Counted from the first letter of the stretch, positions 31,284 through 44,800 are shown. The stretch: DNA of 64,000 bases from Actinostola sp. cb2023 (GCA_033675265.1 JAUJYZ010001255.1:513165-577164); one strand, 5' to 3'. The notes: generated from the sequence alone by a model not told the origin. Numbers and translations are program-made.

Positions 31284-31783
31284 AATAAGCCAGTTCACGC
31301 TGTAGGCCGCCATTTTGAATTGGGGCAAACGCGGCAAAATTGATAGAAATCTGGATCACTTTGACTTGCCGTAACTCCGCTCGATTTCGTTGGATTTTCA
31401 AAATTTAAACTTCGATAATCAGCAGGCATGCATATGAGTTGTTGGAGTGAAAATAAGACCAATGTAGGTGTTTTAACTACCTTTTACGAGTCAATCTTCT
31501 TTTCACGAATGGATCTTAAAATTTCGAGCTAATTTGCATATTCACGTGCCGAACGTTTTATTTTGAAAACAAAAATCTTTTTTTCTCGATTTGTTGCATT
31601 CCAATACCCATCATATTATAGGACATCAATAACAAAGAACACATCTTTTCTAAAATGGTAAGTTTTAAAAAATCCAACGAAATCGAGCGGAGTTACGGCA
31701 AGTCAAAGTGATCCAGATTTCTATCAATTTTGCCGAGTTTGCCCCAATTCAAAATGGCGGCCGACAGCGTGAACTGGCTTATT
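31284..31783. mobile_element. MITE, 500 bp, with arms of about 130 bp (family shared with 59311)
   Basis: Left arm AATAAGCCAGTTCACGCTGT ... GATCACTTTGACTTGCCGTA; the right arm is its reverse complement, ending TGAACTGGCTTATT. The interior contains GCAGGCATGCATATGAGTTG and a stretch around TTTTACGAGTCAATCTTC that also occurs in the copy at 59311-59660. It carries no open frame. Confidence 0.85.
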
Positions 31784-31909
31784 GTAAGGAGTATACTGAG
31801 CATGATAAAGAGCTCCCATCTTCGGCATGACTTTTACCACGATTCATTGTACTTTAACAGATGTTAATTGAAGTAACTTTGAATAAGAAAATATCTCTCA
31901 AAGAAATGT

Positions 31910-32108
31910 AATAGACCTCTTTAGCTTCGTATGTAAATTGCCCATTTCAAACCATGTGATGTAAACATGATATTCTCTGGAGAATTGTTCCTTTATATTT
32001 CTGAAATGTATTCGTTCATATTGAAAGGACTAATTCCCCAGAGAACACCATGTTTACATCACATGGTTTGAAATGGGCAATTTACATACGAAGCTAAAGA
32101 GGTCTATT
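31910..32108. mobile_element. MITE, 199 bp, with perfect 60-bp arms
   Basis: AATAGACCTCTTTAGCTTCG...TGATGTAAACATG pairs without mismatch with the right arm ending AAAGAGGTCTATT. Perfect arms suggest a recent insertion. Confidence 0.85.
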
Positions 32109-32175
32109 CCACACGGATATGATGTTGCAGGTGTCTGTTGTAAATCTCTAAATCCAGTTTTCAAAACTGCATGGT

Positions 32176-32177
<2 letters not shown>

Positions 32178-32246
<69 letters not shown>

Positions 32247-32469
32247 TTTATTCCTCAAAACAAATTACAAATAAGAGATAGAAAAATAGATAAAAATCCT
32301 TATTTACAAAATTTAAAATGATCGCTTGGATTGTTCAATAACAATTAACTAATGATATTAAAATACAAACAATAAATATGAATAATATAATATAAGCAAT
32401 ATATATATATAAAAAAGATAAAAATAAATAAATTAAGATATAAAAATATTATTTACAGATGGCTCCTAC

Positions 32470-32533
<64 letters not shown>
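32178..32533. repeat. two (AAT)n microsatellites
   Basis: AAT runs at about 32178-32245 and 32471-32533, separated by AT-rich sequence. Confidence 0.95.
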
Positions 32534-34990
32534 GAAGGTTGGTCATTTCGGTATAAACATGCCGGAGAAAGCGAGAACTGAGCCTTAAAACTAAACAAAC
32601 ACGATATTGGAAGGTTTTACTAACTAGTGCATCAGTACTATTTAGTTCTCAAACGCATTAATCTTCATGAGGACTTCAATCCGCTACCGTGAAGGAGATC
32701 TATTAAATGTGATTCAATTTGTTTTCTCCAATATTTTATTTTATTGTTACAGAAGCTCTCAAACACGAGGAGTTTTTTCAACCCTCTTCAGTCTCTCTCA
32801 CACAAGTGTTTTGAAAACGAAGGAAGAACTAATAATCATGATAATAAACTTTATGAACGTGTCTTTAGATCTAGTTTACAATGGTGATAGTAAGCTATTT
32901 AGGGACAGCTATCTAAAGAAAGTAAAAGAAGCAAAATTTACAAAAAATAAGACTAAAATACCTAATACAGTCATTTTCTACCAACTTTGCTGCGTTAACC
33001 GCTTTAAGGGGAATTTTCGATTATTTAATACCCATAATGCATATTTATATATACTGCCTTGCAGATTAAAGAATTAATAGAATTATATATGCCTTTCGGC
33101 AATGAAAATAACATTTTTAAAAACGTGAATCTATGATTAATTCGCCTAACATATATTGTGTTTTTAGGCAATTTCCGAAACTGTTGAGAAGAGACACTTG
33201 AAACTTGCAGCTTCGCGATGTTATGGATGTGACTTACATAAATCTTAGCAAGTGGAATTGCTTGAAGAGCATTGTTAACACTGCCAGTATCATACAACTC
33301 ATTTCAAAGGACATTTCCGCCTACTCGGCATGGCAGTAAAATATTGTCACGGACGTCGTAATTTAACGATATTACTCAATACTCCATTGAGTTTCGCGTT
33401 GTTTAGAGATGACCGCTGTCCTCGACAAAAGACGCATTTGTACAGGCTTAGCCTCGATTCAGAAAACATGCAGTCCGTGCAATTCAACAATGTTTCTATT
33501 GTTTTAATTTTGTCAACATGTTTTCGTGTTCAATTGTTGATATTTGTGAATAATTTGCACTGACTCGAGAATAACTCTGTACAAATGCGTATGTTGTCAA
33601 TGAATGAATGAATAAACCTTTATTTAAACAGGGTTGTCCTTTCAGTGTATATAATACACTGTTATCAATAGGAGCCCTAATCAATAGTTATAAACTAGGC
33701 TAACCATAGGTCAAAAATTGCGACCTCCGAATTCGAAAACCAAGACAAATTGACAATCCTCCATGTACGTAAAAATGTTTTGATTTCGCGATCGTTTCTT
33801 GTCCATTTCAGCCGTGGGAACGGTCCATTCTGATTGGTTGATTTTTACAGAGATGTGATTGCCGCTGTCATGTTACATAGGAGGCTAGTTATTGCAAGCC
33901 CGTGTTTAGAAATCTATTGACATAGAGTTTATAAGCCATCTACGCTTCGCTCCGACGGCAATTATTATCACTGAAGAAAGACATTAGTATCAATCAATAA
34001 AAATCAACATACACTTTTTTTCTTTATCAATGTACGTACTTTATCGATTTTCATGTATTCATTTTGCTACACTTATGAACGGTCTCTTATGAACACCTAT
34101 ATCTTGAATTTAGAATAAAGTTTGGTACGGTTGGCGGCACGATATAAAACGAACGAGCTGTTAGGCAGATAATTCAGTGACAATGTCTCTGCATCTGGGA
34201 TGACTTGGTTTCCAAGAGCTAGCATTTATACGGTGTCCACTTTATATGTTGCGGTCCACAGTGACAATCAGTGCAGCGACTTAGCACACAACAGAGCTGA
34301 AAGACTAATAAAATAACATTGCCTTCCCCTCGATATGTTGCTAACTAAAGCGATCGTCAACAATAAATGAAGATCTTTACATAATTCCATCGAAGAATCG
34401 GATATAAAGTACGAGCAAAAAGGCTTCGAATCCACTCTGAACACGAGATCGCGAGTCACAAATGCCCAAATGAACGACGGGAACGTACGATATATGACGT
34501 CAGGGCAAAAGTCACGTGAAAAAAATCTTTCTCCACCCACTGAAAAACACAAATCGAGAATCGAGCTGGCATCTGAATACACAGGAAGCCCAACCAAAGA
34601 TTAGTTTTGCTCCCAGTTCGCTCGCTGGGGCTCGCTCACTGGTCGCAATAACAATAATAATAATGTATAATAATGAAAAATCAATAAGTACAGCGGTTTT
34701 ACAGCGGGATCTGTGAACGCGAAAAGGGACTATTATATATGGAGCCATCTCACCTAAAGTCATAGTGGGAATGTATACTGTAATCGAATTTTGAAACAAA
34801 ACTTCGAGTGTAATTTCGATCGAGATGAATTTCAACTGCGGTGCAATTAACAGCATCTTCAAAACCGCTTTTTAAAAGAAGCTTCGCATTAGCCAATCAG
34901 TAGTCACGTCGCCATTGAACTAGTTTTCATTGAGTTCGAGTGGAATTGGAAAATGAAATCTAAAACGAAAACCCGAGCAAATTTAATTAA
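32534..34990. other. intergenic, no gene supported
   Basis: Frames up to 136 codons (32667-33077) lack recognisable motifs or codon bias. A GTCAATGAATGAATGAATAA tail-like string with (TGAA)n lies at 33597-33616, typical of a retroelement 3' microsatellite tail. Confidence 0.5.
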
Positions 34991-34995
34991 TGATA

Positions 34996-35215
34996 TCAGG
35001 GGCGGATCCAAGGGGGGGTCATGGGGGGCCGGTGCCCCCCCCCCCCCCCCCCCCCCCTCCCCCCTTAAATTGGGCCCGATACATATATTCACCCACGTCT
35101 CCCCACCATTTGATGCCCAGAATGGATGGAAATTGCATTTTCGAGCTTCTAGATTTCAACATTTTCTGGGGGGGGGGGGGGGGGGGGGGGCATGCCCCCA
35201 CTCCCCCTAGAAGAA
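34996..35215. repeat. GC-homopolymer-rich inverted segment
   Basis: GGGGCGGATCCAAGGGGGG ... a run of 20 or more C at about 35034, then a run of over 20 G at about 35168 and CATGCCCCCACTCCCCC. The complementary homopolymers could pair. GGGGCGGATCCAAGGGG resembles ends seen in many metazoan DNA transposons, but I could not find a matching right terminus. Confidence 0.55.
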
Positions 35216-35644
35216 GGGGCCTTAGTGGTGCTTTAGCTCCAACGATTTTTCTAAAACTTGGTCAGGTTATGAATTATGTCAATCTAAAGTGATTCCAAAA
35301 CTTTCAGCCAAAAAAAACGGACAGATTTTTCGCAATATCCAATTTTATCCAAAACATTGACTTTCATTTAAGTTCTAATTTTTTTTTTTTTAATGTTCTG
35401 CAGTGCAATCGAATTATATTGTCTTATAGATGAATGATAGCTCTAATAGTTGCCAAGGTTTTATGGCAATTGCATAAAAGCAGAGGAAGTTATGACCCAA
35501 AGTTTGTCATAGACGAGTGCGCCGAGAATTATAACGGAGTCACCTTAACGGCAGGCACATGCACCAATACTTTTTTCGTTTGAAATTAAAGCGCACACAT
35601 TTCGATGCATGCGTTTTTGCCTTCAGATTCCACACTAAAACAGC
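35216..35644. other. intergenic, no feature supported
   Basis: Nothing recognisable. Confidence 0.5.
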
Positions 35645-35783
35645 TCCCGGTTGCACGAAAGGTGAATAGCGCTATTTTTATTTATTTATTGGATTAAAAC
35701 TGATGGATAACTTCCAATAAATTGTGTCCGTTGTATAAGACTTATCCGCTGGATAGCGCTATTCACCTTTCGTGCAACCGGGA
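35645..35783. mobile_element. MITE, 139 bp
   Basis: TCCCGGTTGCACGAAAGGTG ... its reverse complement ending GTGCAACCGGGA, arms of about 31 bp with only minor mismatch. The interior, AATAAATTGTGTCC, resembles AATAAATTGTATCC within the inverted pair at about 55049-55122. Confidence 0.8.
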
Positions 35784-36505
35784 CCTTCTCCTTTTCACCG
35801 TAAACGCTTCGGATATTGAAACGTTTGATTTTTGACAAGATATCTTCAGGTCATTTCAACTTTCATGGGGAAGATATTACAACAAAGCCGGTTTCCAAAG
35901 CGTTTGTGTATTTCAAAAGGTGATGTTACACGGGGCGATATTCGCGCAACGTTATTTTACGGTGATGTTACAGGAACACCACCTTGTTGAAAATCATCCC
36001 AAAACCGACGTTTCCACGAGGAAGATTGTGCTAAAAATAACGTTAACGCGCATGAACGATGCGCGAAAATTCGTTGTAATCGAGATGCTGTAATCTCTTA
36101 CTGTACCATATTTCTTGGGGGAGGCGAGGGGGGCGTTTATTTCAAATTTTGAGGCCAAGGGGGGCGCTTAATCGAGGGCGCTTAATCGAGGAAATACGTT
36201 ATGTACAAAAACGGTAGAAATTTAATAACAGGTAGCCCGAGAGTTTTGAAAATGTTTTAGTGAAGACCAGGTCTATTACGAGGAAATGTTGACAGATGTT
36301 CTGTTCAAAATATTTAATTTATATCCATCTATGAACATTCATTAGCCGAAATTAAAAATATCATTTATCTATTTGTGCTAACTACAAAATTATTAAACTA
36401 GATAAAAATATTTTTACAATTGTTTAGAGCATAAAAATATGGTAGCTGAGTACATCCATTCCAAGCTTGAAAAGATATTTTCTCCGCAGGTGAAGGGTAG
36501 TGGTG

Positions 36506-36832
36506 GATACGTGTATGCCCAGGCTAAATCGTGGCCGTTAGCCGAGTGTTTGTACTAAACCAATTCGTATAAACATTTTTAGTTCTATATTTGAAAACGA
36601 TAAATTCTAAAGAGGATACGTGTATGCCCAGGCTAAATCGTGGCCGTTAGCCGAGTGTTTGTACTAAACCAATTCGTATAAACATTTTTAGTTCTATATT
36701 TGAAAACGATAAATTCTAAAGAGGATACGTGTATGCCCAGGCTAAATCGTGGCCGTTAGCCGAGTGTTTGTACTAAACCAATTCGTATAAACATTTTTAG
36801 TTCTTTATTTGAAAAACGATAAATTCTAAAGA
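36506..36832. repeat. 109-bp tandem repeat, 3 copies
   Basis: GATACGTGTATGCCCAGGCT recurs at 36506, 36615 and 36724, with units almost identical. Confidence 0.95.
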
Positions 36833-36978
36833 GATTTTTATATCTATTTTCGGTATGACCTCGGTGTTAGAACCTCACACTGTATCTCTAATCCCAAACA
36901 ATTCATTGACATATGGATTCATCGTAGAGATCTATTGTACTTGGAAGTGATTGATCCATACAGAGAAGAGATAAATCA

Positions 36979-37167
36979 ATTGGCCACTACAAAAAAGAGC
37001 AGGGGACTGGGAACGAGTTTATTAGAATTAATGTAATTACGAAATTCAGTTTATGACATGAAACAACATGTTGAAATTATCATGTGTAAAGTTTGATGTG
37101 ATTTGAGTGAATCCTGTCGGAATTATAAACTTTTGAAGTCCCCTGCTCTTTTTTTGTAATGGCCAAT
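36979..37167. mobile_element. MITE, 189 bp (family shared with 55589)
   Basis: ATTGGCCACTACAAAAAAGA then GCAGGGGACT at the left, with the reverse complement ending GTAATGGCCAAT at the right. Interior GGGAACGAGTTTATTAGAAT is shared with the longer copy at 55589-56010. Confidence 0.8.
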
Positions 37168-37489
37168 TACGTCAGTTATGAGGTTCTTCTTACACCGAGG
37201 TAAACCCCTCCCCCATTTCTCTATCTATTTTCTAATGAATATATTCAATCTCACACACAAAGTTCATGCAAGGAGTGATTACGCAGTGATCATACGCAGC
37301 ACTGTGGAGAGGTTTGCGTATTCTACAACACATCTATCGTATTGTTCTGTGGCGTCGAACAAGTGAGGTTTGCATTTCAGAATAAATAGCTGTAGTACAT
37401 AATAAAATTTGTCGTTATCTCATTATTAGCATTATAACCACTAACCGCCATTATAACCGCCATCCACACTGTTTTTATCGCGATTACTT

Positions 37490-38085
37490 ATTATTATCAT
37501 CATTATTTTTATCATCATCATCATTTCTATGAACACTATTATCATCATCACTCTCTTGTTCATCATCATCCGAAGTATCACATCATCTTCATCATTACCA
37601 TAACTGTCTCTGAAACCATTAATGCTGTCATCATCTCTATCAACACCATCATTATCACCATCTTGTTCATCATCATCCGAAGTATCACATCATCTTCATC
37701 ATTACCATAACTGTCTCTGAAACCATTAATGCTGTCATCATCGTCATCTCTATCAACACCATCATCTTGTTCATCGTCATCCGAAGTATCACATCATCTT
37801 CATCATTACCATAACTGTCTCTGAAACCATTAATGCTGTCATCATCGTCATCTCTATCAACACCATCATCTTGTTCATCGTCATCCGAAGTATCACATCA
37901 TCTTCATCATCTTTACCATTACCATAGCTGTCTCTGAAACCATTAATGCTGTCATCATCATCATCTCTATCAACACCATCATCATCACCATCTTGTTCAT
38001 CGTCATCCGAAGTATCACATCATCTTCATCATCTTTACCATTACCATAACTGTCTCTGAAACCATATCCATACTATCGATCACAC
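37490..38085. repeat. ATC-rich minisatellite, about 5 copies
   Basis: Units of roughly 100-120 bp containing CATCCGAAGTATCACATCAT and AACTGTCTCTGAAACCATTA repeat with variable numbers of ATC triplets. Confidence 0.88.
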
Positions 38086-38101
38086 CACCTCCATCTTTAT
38101 C

Positions 38102-38314
38102 ATAGAGTCGTTTTCGTATGAGTGGGAAACCTACGGTACGGAGATACGGTCACGGTACGGAATCGAAGAAATTGTATTCAACCAATCACAGCGCGCAAAA
38201 TCATCGCTCAACCAATCAGAATGCTTGGATACGGCATGATGATGGCGCGATACGGTCACCGCACGGTACGAACCGTACCGTAACTACTTCCCACTCATAC
38301 GAAAACGACTCTAT
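38102..38314. mobile_element. MITE, 213 bp, full copy of the ATAGAGTCG family
   Basis: Left end ATAGAGTCGTTTTCGTATGA then GTGGGAA; right end is the exact reverse complement (to CGACTCTAT at 38314). The interior has several CGGTACGG/CCGTACCG words that pair near the ends and two AACCAATCA motifs. Confidence 0.85.
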
Positions 38315-38586
38315 TTCCATCATCGTAACTGTGATGCTTTTTTCAACATCATCCACTCTGCCACAACATAACTGTCTCTAACACCACTTAAGCTTTGTTC
38401 ATCATCGTCATCACCATTTTCATCATGATCATCACAACCATCCCCACCAAGTGAACGCCACCATGCAATAATGCAACACGTCCACCACCACAAACCATGA
38501 TCACTATAATCACCATCACCATAACCCACACTACTCCACATCTCATTATTAAACCGCAACTATCATAACCATCACCATAACCCACA

Positions 38587-41500
38587 CTACTCCACACATG
38601 CATCAAGCCTATCCTGATATGACTTAAAATTTTCAAACTCCCTTCGTCCCCAGGCCTCCCAAATGATCAGCTGGTATCGCTCGGTCGAGCGGTCTTCCAT
38701 TTCTGGGCTCCGTGCAGACTTGGGCGATTTGGGGGACTGGGGAAGATTGTCCGAGGCTTGTCTGCGCATACGCACTGGATCCAAGCGGCGAAGGCAAACG
38801 ATCTGAAAAGAGTTCATTTTAGTTAGGTAAATACAACTATTTTAAATGTGTTGACACTGGCAAAAGGTCAATCTAAGAATGCAGAGATGGGAGACAATTA
38901 ATGTGAGAACACTTTGAATGATTTCACTTAGTGCTACTTGAACGAAAATCGGTCAAAATTTATGAGCTGTAAAATGTTGCTTTCATATTCCAACGAGAAG
39001 TACTGTTTTTCTTTACGACTTAAGAATGGATTGGGTTGAGTAGATGACGTCATCTACTCAACCCGTCACTCAAACACTCATAGCTGATATACATAGCTTT
39101 CTCGGCAAGTATTCGATCAAATGTTATTTTTTTCCGGATTTACAATCGAACATTTTATTTTTTAAATGATCGATTTTCGTCCAAGTAGCGGCTGTAGCGC
39201 TACTTGCTACGTGACAATGGCGAGCGCGACCTCAATGAAAATTAAAAAGCATGCGGAAAAAAAGCGAAAATGTAGACAAGCGTGTATCATGACTTCGTTT
39301 GTTATGACCTGTATCGTTTTGGAGCCTCGATTTCGTGTAGACTCGTAACGAAGACCGCTGACCGCTCAACTGTGTAGTCAGAGGAAATGCTATTATTGGA
39401 TGTCTCACCTTATTATTGCCTGACTTGATGACTTCGTCAACTTGTCCTTCAGCATAATTGACGAGGAGACTGTTGCATTTCATTTGCGCTATTACTTCAC
39501 CATACAAGTAGGCTTCGGCATCTGGGTCAACGTTAATGACAATGATATCTCCCTTCCCCCGTCCGACCCACAGTGTCCCCCCTTCGTAGAGTACCGCCAT
39601 GACTTTATTAATCGATCCAGACATCACGTGGAGTCGCGGTCTTGTCGCATCGCTCTGTGGCTTTGGTGACACTTGATTGGCGTTACGAAGTGATTTTCTC
39701 TTCCTTGCCCTCATCAAAGACGGTCCTCGCGACATTGACTTTGGTTTCAACTTAAGCGACGCCATGGAAACCGTTTCGACATTCCGGCGTGTTATGCTCT
39801 GTTTTCGCTCTATGGCAGCCTCGACGACGATTTTAGAGCGGTTTACAACCTCGAAAGACGATTCTTCGTTGTTGTTACCTGTATCTGTACATTCCTCTGT
39901 TGGTAGTTTATCACCAGTTTCAGGGACCACCGTTTCAGAGTTCTGGATATTTGACTGAACGTCAGCCGTACTCTTTATTGAAGATTCTGCGCTGAAACCA
40001 CTATCAACTGAGCTTCCGAGTAATCCTACTTCTGCGATATCGTCTTGTGGAGGGGCTTTCTCTTCGCTGGTATCTGCGACTTCATCTGTGGTTTCTGCCG
40101 TCTGATCTGCCTTGGTGGGCGTGGTCGGGTCTACTGCTGTAGAGCTATTGGCACCACCACTTGTGTAAGGTCCTTCGTCACTGCCAGCAACGCCAGGAGG
40201 ACCCCGAATCTTCATGGCTCCAGAGCGTACAAGTTTCTTATCCAAGGAGCGGCCGGATGACGTGGACGCGTCGTAGGATGGTGGAATCTGAACGTCTCTA
40301 GTATCGGTCTTACCTCGACCCCATTTCGGGAGGGTGTCTCCTTGTCTTTTGGCTTCCTCCTCCCCAATGTCAACCTCTTCTGCCTTGGAGAAGGGAGAGC
40401 ACACCAGTTTCATGACTGGTTCATTCGCCTCCAGATCAAAGACGTATGTGAGTTGATGGGTGTGGACGTCCCACTGAAGGATTTTCGTCGACCGACGATC
40501 AATACTCCAAACACGATCGTCACAAGCAACCATTTTCCGGATGTGCGCTCGCCACGACGAGTACACTTGAATTTCTTTGGTAATCATCGATGTCTGTGTA
40601 TCCAAAACTATTATCTTATTACCACAGCCCACCCAAAGCTCTGTGTCATTCCTGGTCAATACCATACACTTGACGGGGTTGCCGCTCTGACCAAGATTAA
40701 TGACCTGGATATCATTCCAGTGAGACATTTCGTCCTTGATGACACCATCGTCGTCACTTAGGCTAAATTTGACGTCGTCGACAATGCGACTGGGTGAAGA
40801 ATCACTCTGGTGGGTAAATATGATTATTGTTCCGTTGGATAACGATGCATATACTCGGTCAATCTTGGTCTCGTTCTGAAGAGAATAACAAAAGAGGAAG
40901 TTTTATAACAAGGTTGTTTAAGATTTTCCTCTACAGTGCTCTTCGTGCTCTACACGGTTTCTGAATCTCAGATGAAAGCCCGAGGTCCAGTCCACACGTA
41001 AACTATCATGTAAACGGTCATAAACCTGGATATTGACGAAAACGCCTTTTACGTGTTCTCGCAAACGCTGTCGCCAAGTACAGATCGCTGATTCAAGTTA
41101 TCTACGCCATGCTCAGGATGAAAATGAAGTGATGCGTTACGAGAGACTGAGGAGTAACTTGCTGGACACGAGGCAACGTTTATGAAACCGTTGAACATGT
41201 ATATATAGTGGGCTATAATAATAAGTAGTTGTCCTTCAGTAGCATGATACAACTAACTAAATTTGAGTCCAAGTGGGGCCTGCTGTACTGTGTATTAGTG
41301 AGCTTTCGCTGTGGGCTATATGAACTTTTGCAATAAACGTCCATTGTCCACATAAGCAAATGTTTCGAGTTATCTCTGTGATTACTTACAGATGACGGTT
41401 CTCTAGACTCCTGGATCAGTAACCCTAATACTGCCGCCTTGACAAGGAAAGAAAAAAGGGTGCTAGGAAGACGGTGTATGGAACGCCTGCCAAATACATC

Positions 41501-41861
41501 GATGGTATTCCCCTGTAAAGTAAGAAAAATATATCCCGAAAATCAGACAAGTGATCGATACCCTACACTGGCTGGGTCCTCCCCCCTTTCGCTCTGCACC
41601 AACTTTCCCTTACCCAACCAGCGCCTTGCGATTTTGTGTATTTTCCCCCACGCAAGCTTCACCTTAAGCTTCACCTTACCTCAGTACCCAACCATGTTTT
41701 ACTGCCAACTTTAGCCATACAAAGCACTCTGTGTCCAGGACACGACTCTTCTTTAAGGTAAAACACCCCAGTGTCACAGTTTAGCAGGCTATACTCACGA
41801 CGGCTGCGCTCACGACTCCATAGCAGAACAAAACTAGATGATCTCGATGACTCTGCGCTTC
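38587..41861 (-). CDS. LRRK1: LRRK1 exons 21-24: C-terminal WD40-like propeller
   Basis: Residues about 1680-2338. Propeller-type strands include [64 protein letters not shown] and [20 protein letters not shown]. Between two blades, residues about 1943-2190 form a low-complexity insert, first acidic/Ser/Thr, then Lys/Arg-rich ([11 protein letters not shown]). The end, [20 protein letters not shown] then LDACVE, is helical. Confidence 0.88.
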
Positions 41862-44800
41862 CTGTAAAACAAAAAAGACTGGAATCGATTAAGGTGTACG
41901 TGGACATTTGTTCTCTCCTTTGGGATCCCTTTGAGTGGGAGAGAAGAGAAGGACTGAACTAGCCACTAGTCCCCCTCTTCTTCTCTTACCACAGGGAGAC
42001 CAAGAAGTTCCCTGCCAAGAAGGCCAGGAAGAAAGTACCATTCCTGGATTTCCATACCTGCTCCAGAGTGCGCCATTCCATACACTGCAGTGATTTTTTC
42101 CAGGAAGCCTTCCTCGGGTGACGGCATTATACGACAATGGCACAAGAATTCTGGTTCTTGCATATTGCGGAGGATTTTCTCAGACGTTGGTCGTCGTTCT
42201 GGGAGTTCATGCCACGACGTTCTCATCATTTGTTCAAGTCGTGGGAGTTGACTGTCTACGTCATGGTCTTCAAGACATGGACGGACGTTTCTGCGAATGG
42301 CTTTCTTGATCTCCACAGCGCTTTTGAGGTCGTGGAATGGTCGGACACCAGATATTAACTCGTACAGAAAAATGGCGAACGAGAAGATGTCGACCTTGGG
42401 AAAGAAATGACTTTGTAGTTTAGGTTTGAATTAGTGCACATAGATTATGCTGGTTGATTATTTTAGCGTTGTTTAAATCTACGAATAGGTCTATCTATTG
42501 TTCCAGACAGCATGAAACAATAGTTGGACGTCGTCCTCTGTCCCTAGCTGCGACACGTAACCTTTCCATACCTTTTCGTCGTAGCCAACGCCCGTGCGTA
42601 TTTCAGGAGCCTGGTAACCAGGTGTGCCTTCATCGCCGGCCACGCCTTGCGGAGTAGTGAAACAAGAGATTCCGTAATCAGATAGCTTAATATTAACCAA
42701 GTCAGTGTCGTCTAACGACCAGACTAAAATATTATCAGCCTTGAGGTCACGGTAGATGACGTCTGAATCATGAAGATACCACAAGGCACTTGCAACCTAT
42801 GGAACAGTGAAACAGAGGGGTTTTTGATGCTATGTTGGGCTAGTGCGAATCACGGTTTTAAAAGGATTCTCATATAAATAAGTTATCGTTTTCAAACTGT
42901 TGTTGCAGGTGTTCAGTGTGGAAATATCCCACATGGAAGCGCTGGAATAAGAAGGACTATATGTGGCCTGACGAGACTATAGCGTTACCAACGGAATAAT
43001 TATGTACATCTAGGTCTTTTTTCAGTCTTTCTTGCACCGGAGCCACATCTACAGACTGGCATCACGACAACTCTAGACTATAAGGGTGCGATATACTAAA
43101 AGGGTGCGTTAGAAACAGTGGGATAGGAGGAGAGGCGTGTGGCTGCAGTGGCCAACCCCCTCTGATTACATCTAGGTAATGGAAGGTGCCTTGCATTGCA
43201 ACAATTAATTAATTTAATTAATTTAATTAATTAATTTCCCTGAAAAAGTCGTGTAGAAGAAACTATGTTTATCTTCAAAAAATGAATAATCCTACACACA
43301 AACAATCTCTAAATTAATAAGCTCTTACTCCGACGAAGGGCTAAGGCTCGAAACGTCAGTAGGTACTCTTTTTCACGGTGTTATAGAATTCCTTTAACCT
43401 TTCAAGCTCTACCAAGCTTAACTTTGAGTACCTGATATGCAACTCTGTATGTCAAACACTTTCCTAACACACTGTCTTTACTCTCGTAATGGACAGGGTT
43501 CAACACTTCGTTCTTTTTGGATTCTCTTCCCGAAGTCAGATCGTCTAGGAGGTTGGCCAGGCTACCATGGGGGGCTAGTTCTAGTAGAAAACACAATGGG
43601 TGGAGAGAGACACCCAGGAGTTTTACAATGCATGGGTGTCGAAGATGGCACAGAACAGCAACCTGAAACAAGAAGATTGAATGTGTTGTTATTGATGATG
43701 GTGGTGGTGGTGGTGGTCTGAGCGAGGACGATAACGGTGATGATAATATTCATGATGCCCGGCGCCTTTGGACATATTATTAGTCGGGCTTCCTGTGGAA
43801 GCTCCGACTCTAAAAATGAGAAGCGTTCTTTGTCGTCGTCGTTGACCTCAAATCCAGCGCATGCGCCCTGTGCCGGCCGAAGGAGACATGAAGTCTGGCC
43901 AAGAAAGATTAGAAAGCACAAACCAATCAGGGAAAGCACCGGAGGTCAAGGGGCCAACATATAAGTCTTTTGTCGTCTAAGTCTAAATTTAGATTGAAAC
44001 AGGACGCTCTAGTAGCGTGAAGCCGGGCTATTAACATTTTTACTGATATACTGTAAAGTTCTCAGTACTGAAATTGCAAGGAAAGCATGTTCTATCCGGA
44101 GCTCGAGTCACGCAACGACGAGCAACCAAAAACTGTTTCAATCGCACTATAAGATATCTATATTTAGTTCAAATAGGTTACATTTCATTTAGAAGCCCGA
44201 CTTCACGCTAGAAGAGCGTCTAGTTTATTATTATTATTGATGATAATGGTGGTGGTGGTGGTGGTCTGAGCGAGGACGATAACGGTGATGATAATATTCA
44301 TGATGTCCGGCGCCTTTGGACTTGATGACGATGGTGGTGGTGGTGGTAGTGAGGACGATAATAGTGATCATGTTATTGTTCATGATAATGGTGATGGTAG
44401 TGAGGACGATAATGGTGATGATGTGGATGTTGTTCATAGCGATGATGATGATGGTGGTGGTGGTGGTGGTGGTAAGGACGGTAATGATGACTGATGTTGT
44501 TGTTTATGATGTTGATGACGATGATAATAATAATAATAATAATAATGATAGTGAGCTCAGGACGACGAAAACTGATGCTCCTTATGATACTTTATTTCGA
44601 CCAAGTCAGAGAACCAGAAAAGAGACAAAGAAAAGCAAACCACTTCTTGCCGTTAGAAGAAATTCCGCCAAGAAAAACATTTTTTTCACTGATCTTTCTT
44701 CCGTGCAAGCACACGGATTCTTCAAGTGTACAAACCTCTTGTCGCAAATCCCAAAATGCGCGCACAACTTTAGTCTTCTCCAACTCATCTTCAACATCAT

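Noticed and set aside
32667..33077. 136-codon plus-strand frame
   Set aside because: AT-driven frame with no motif and no supporting neighbours.
34996..35215. Gly- and Pro-rich peptides from G and C runs
   Set aside because: Homopolymer translations with uncertain run length.
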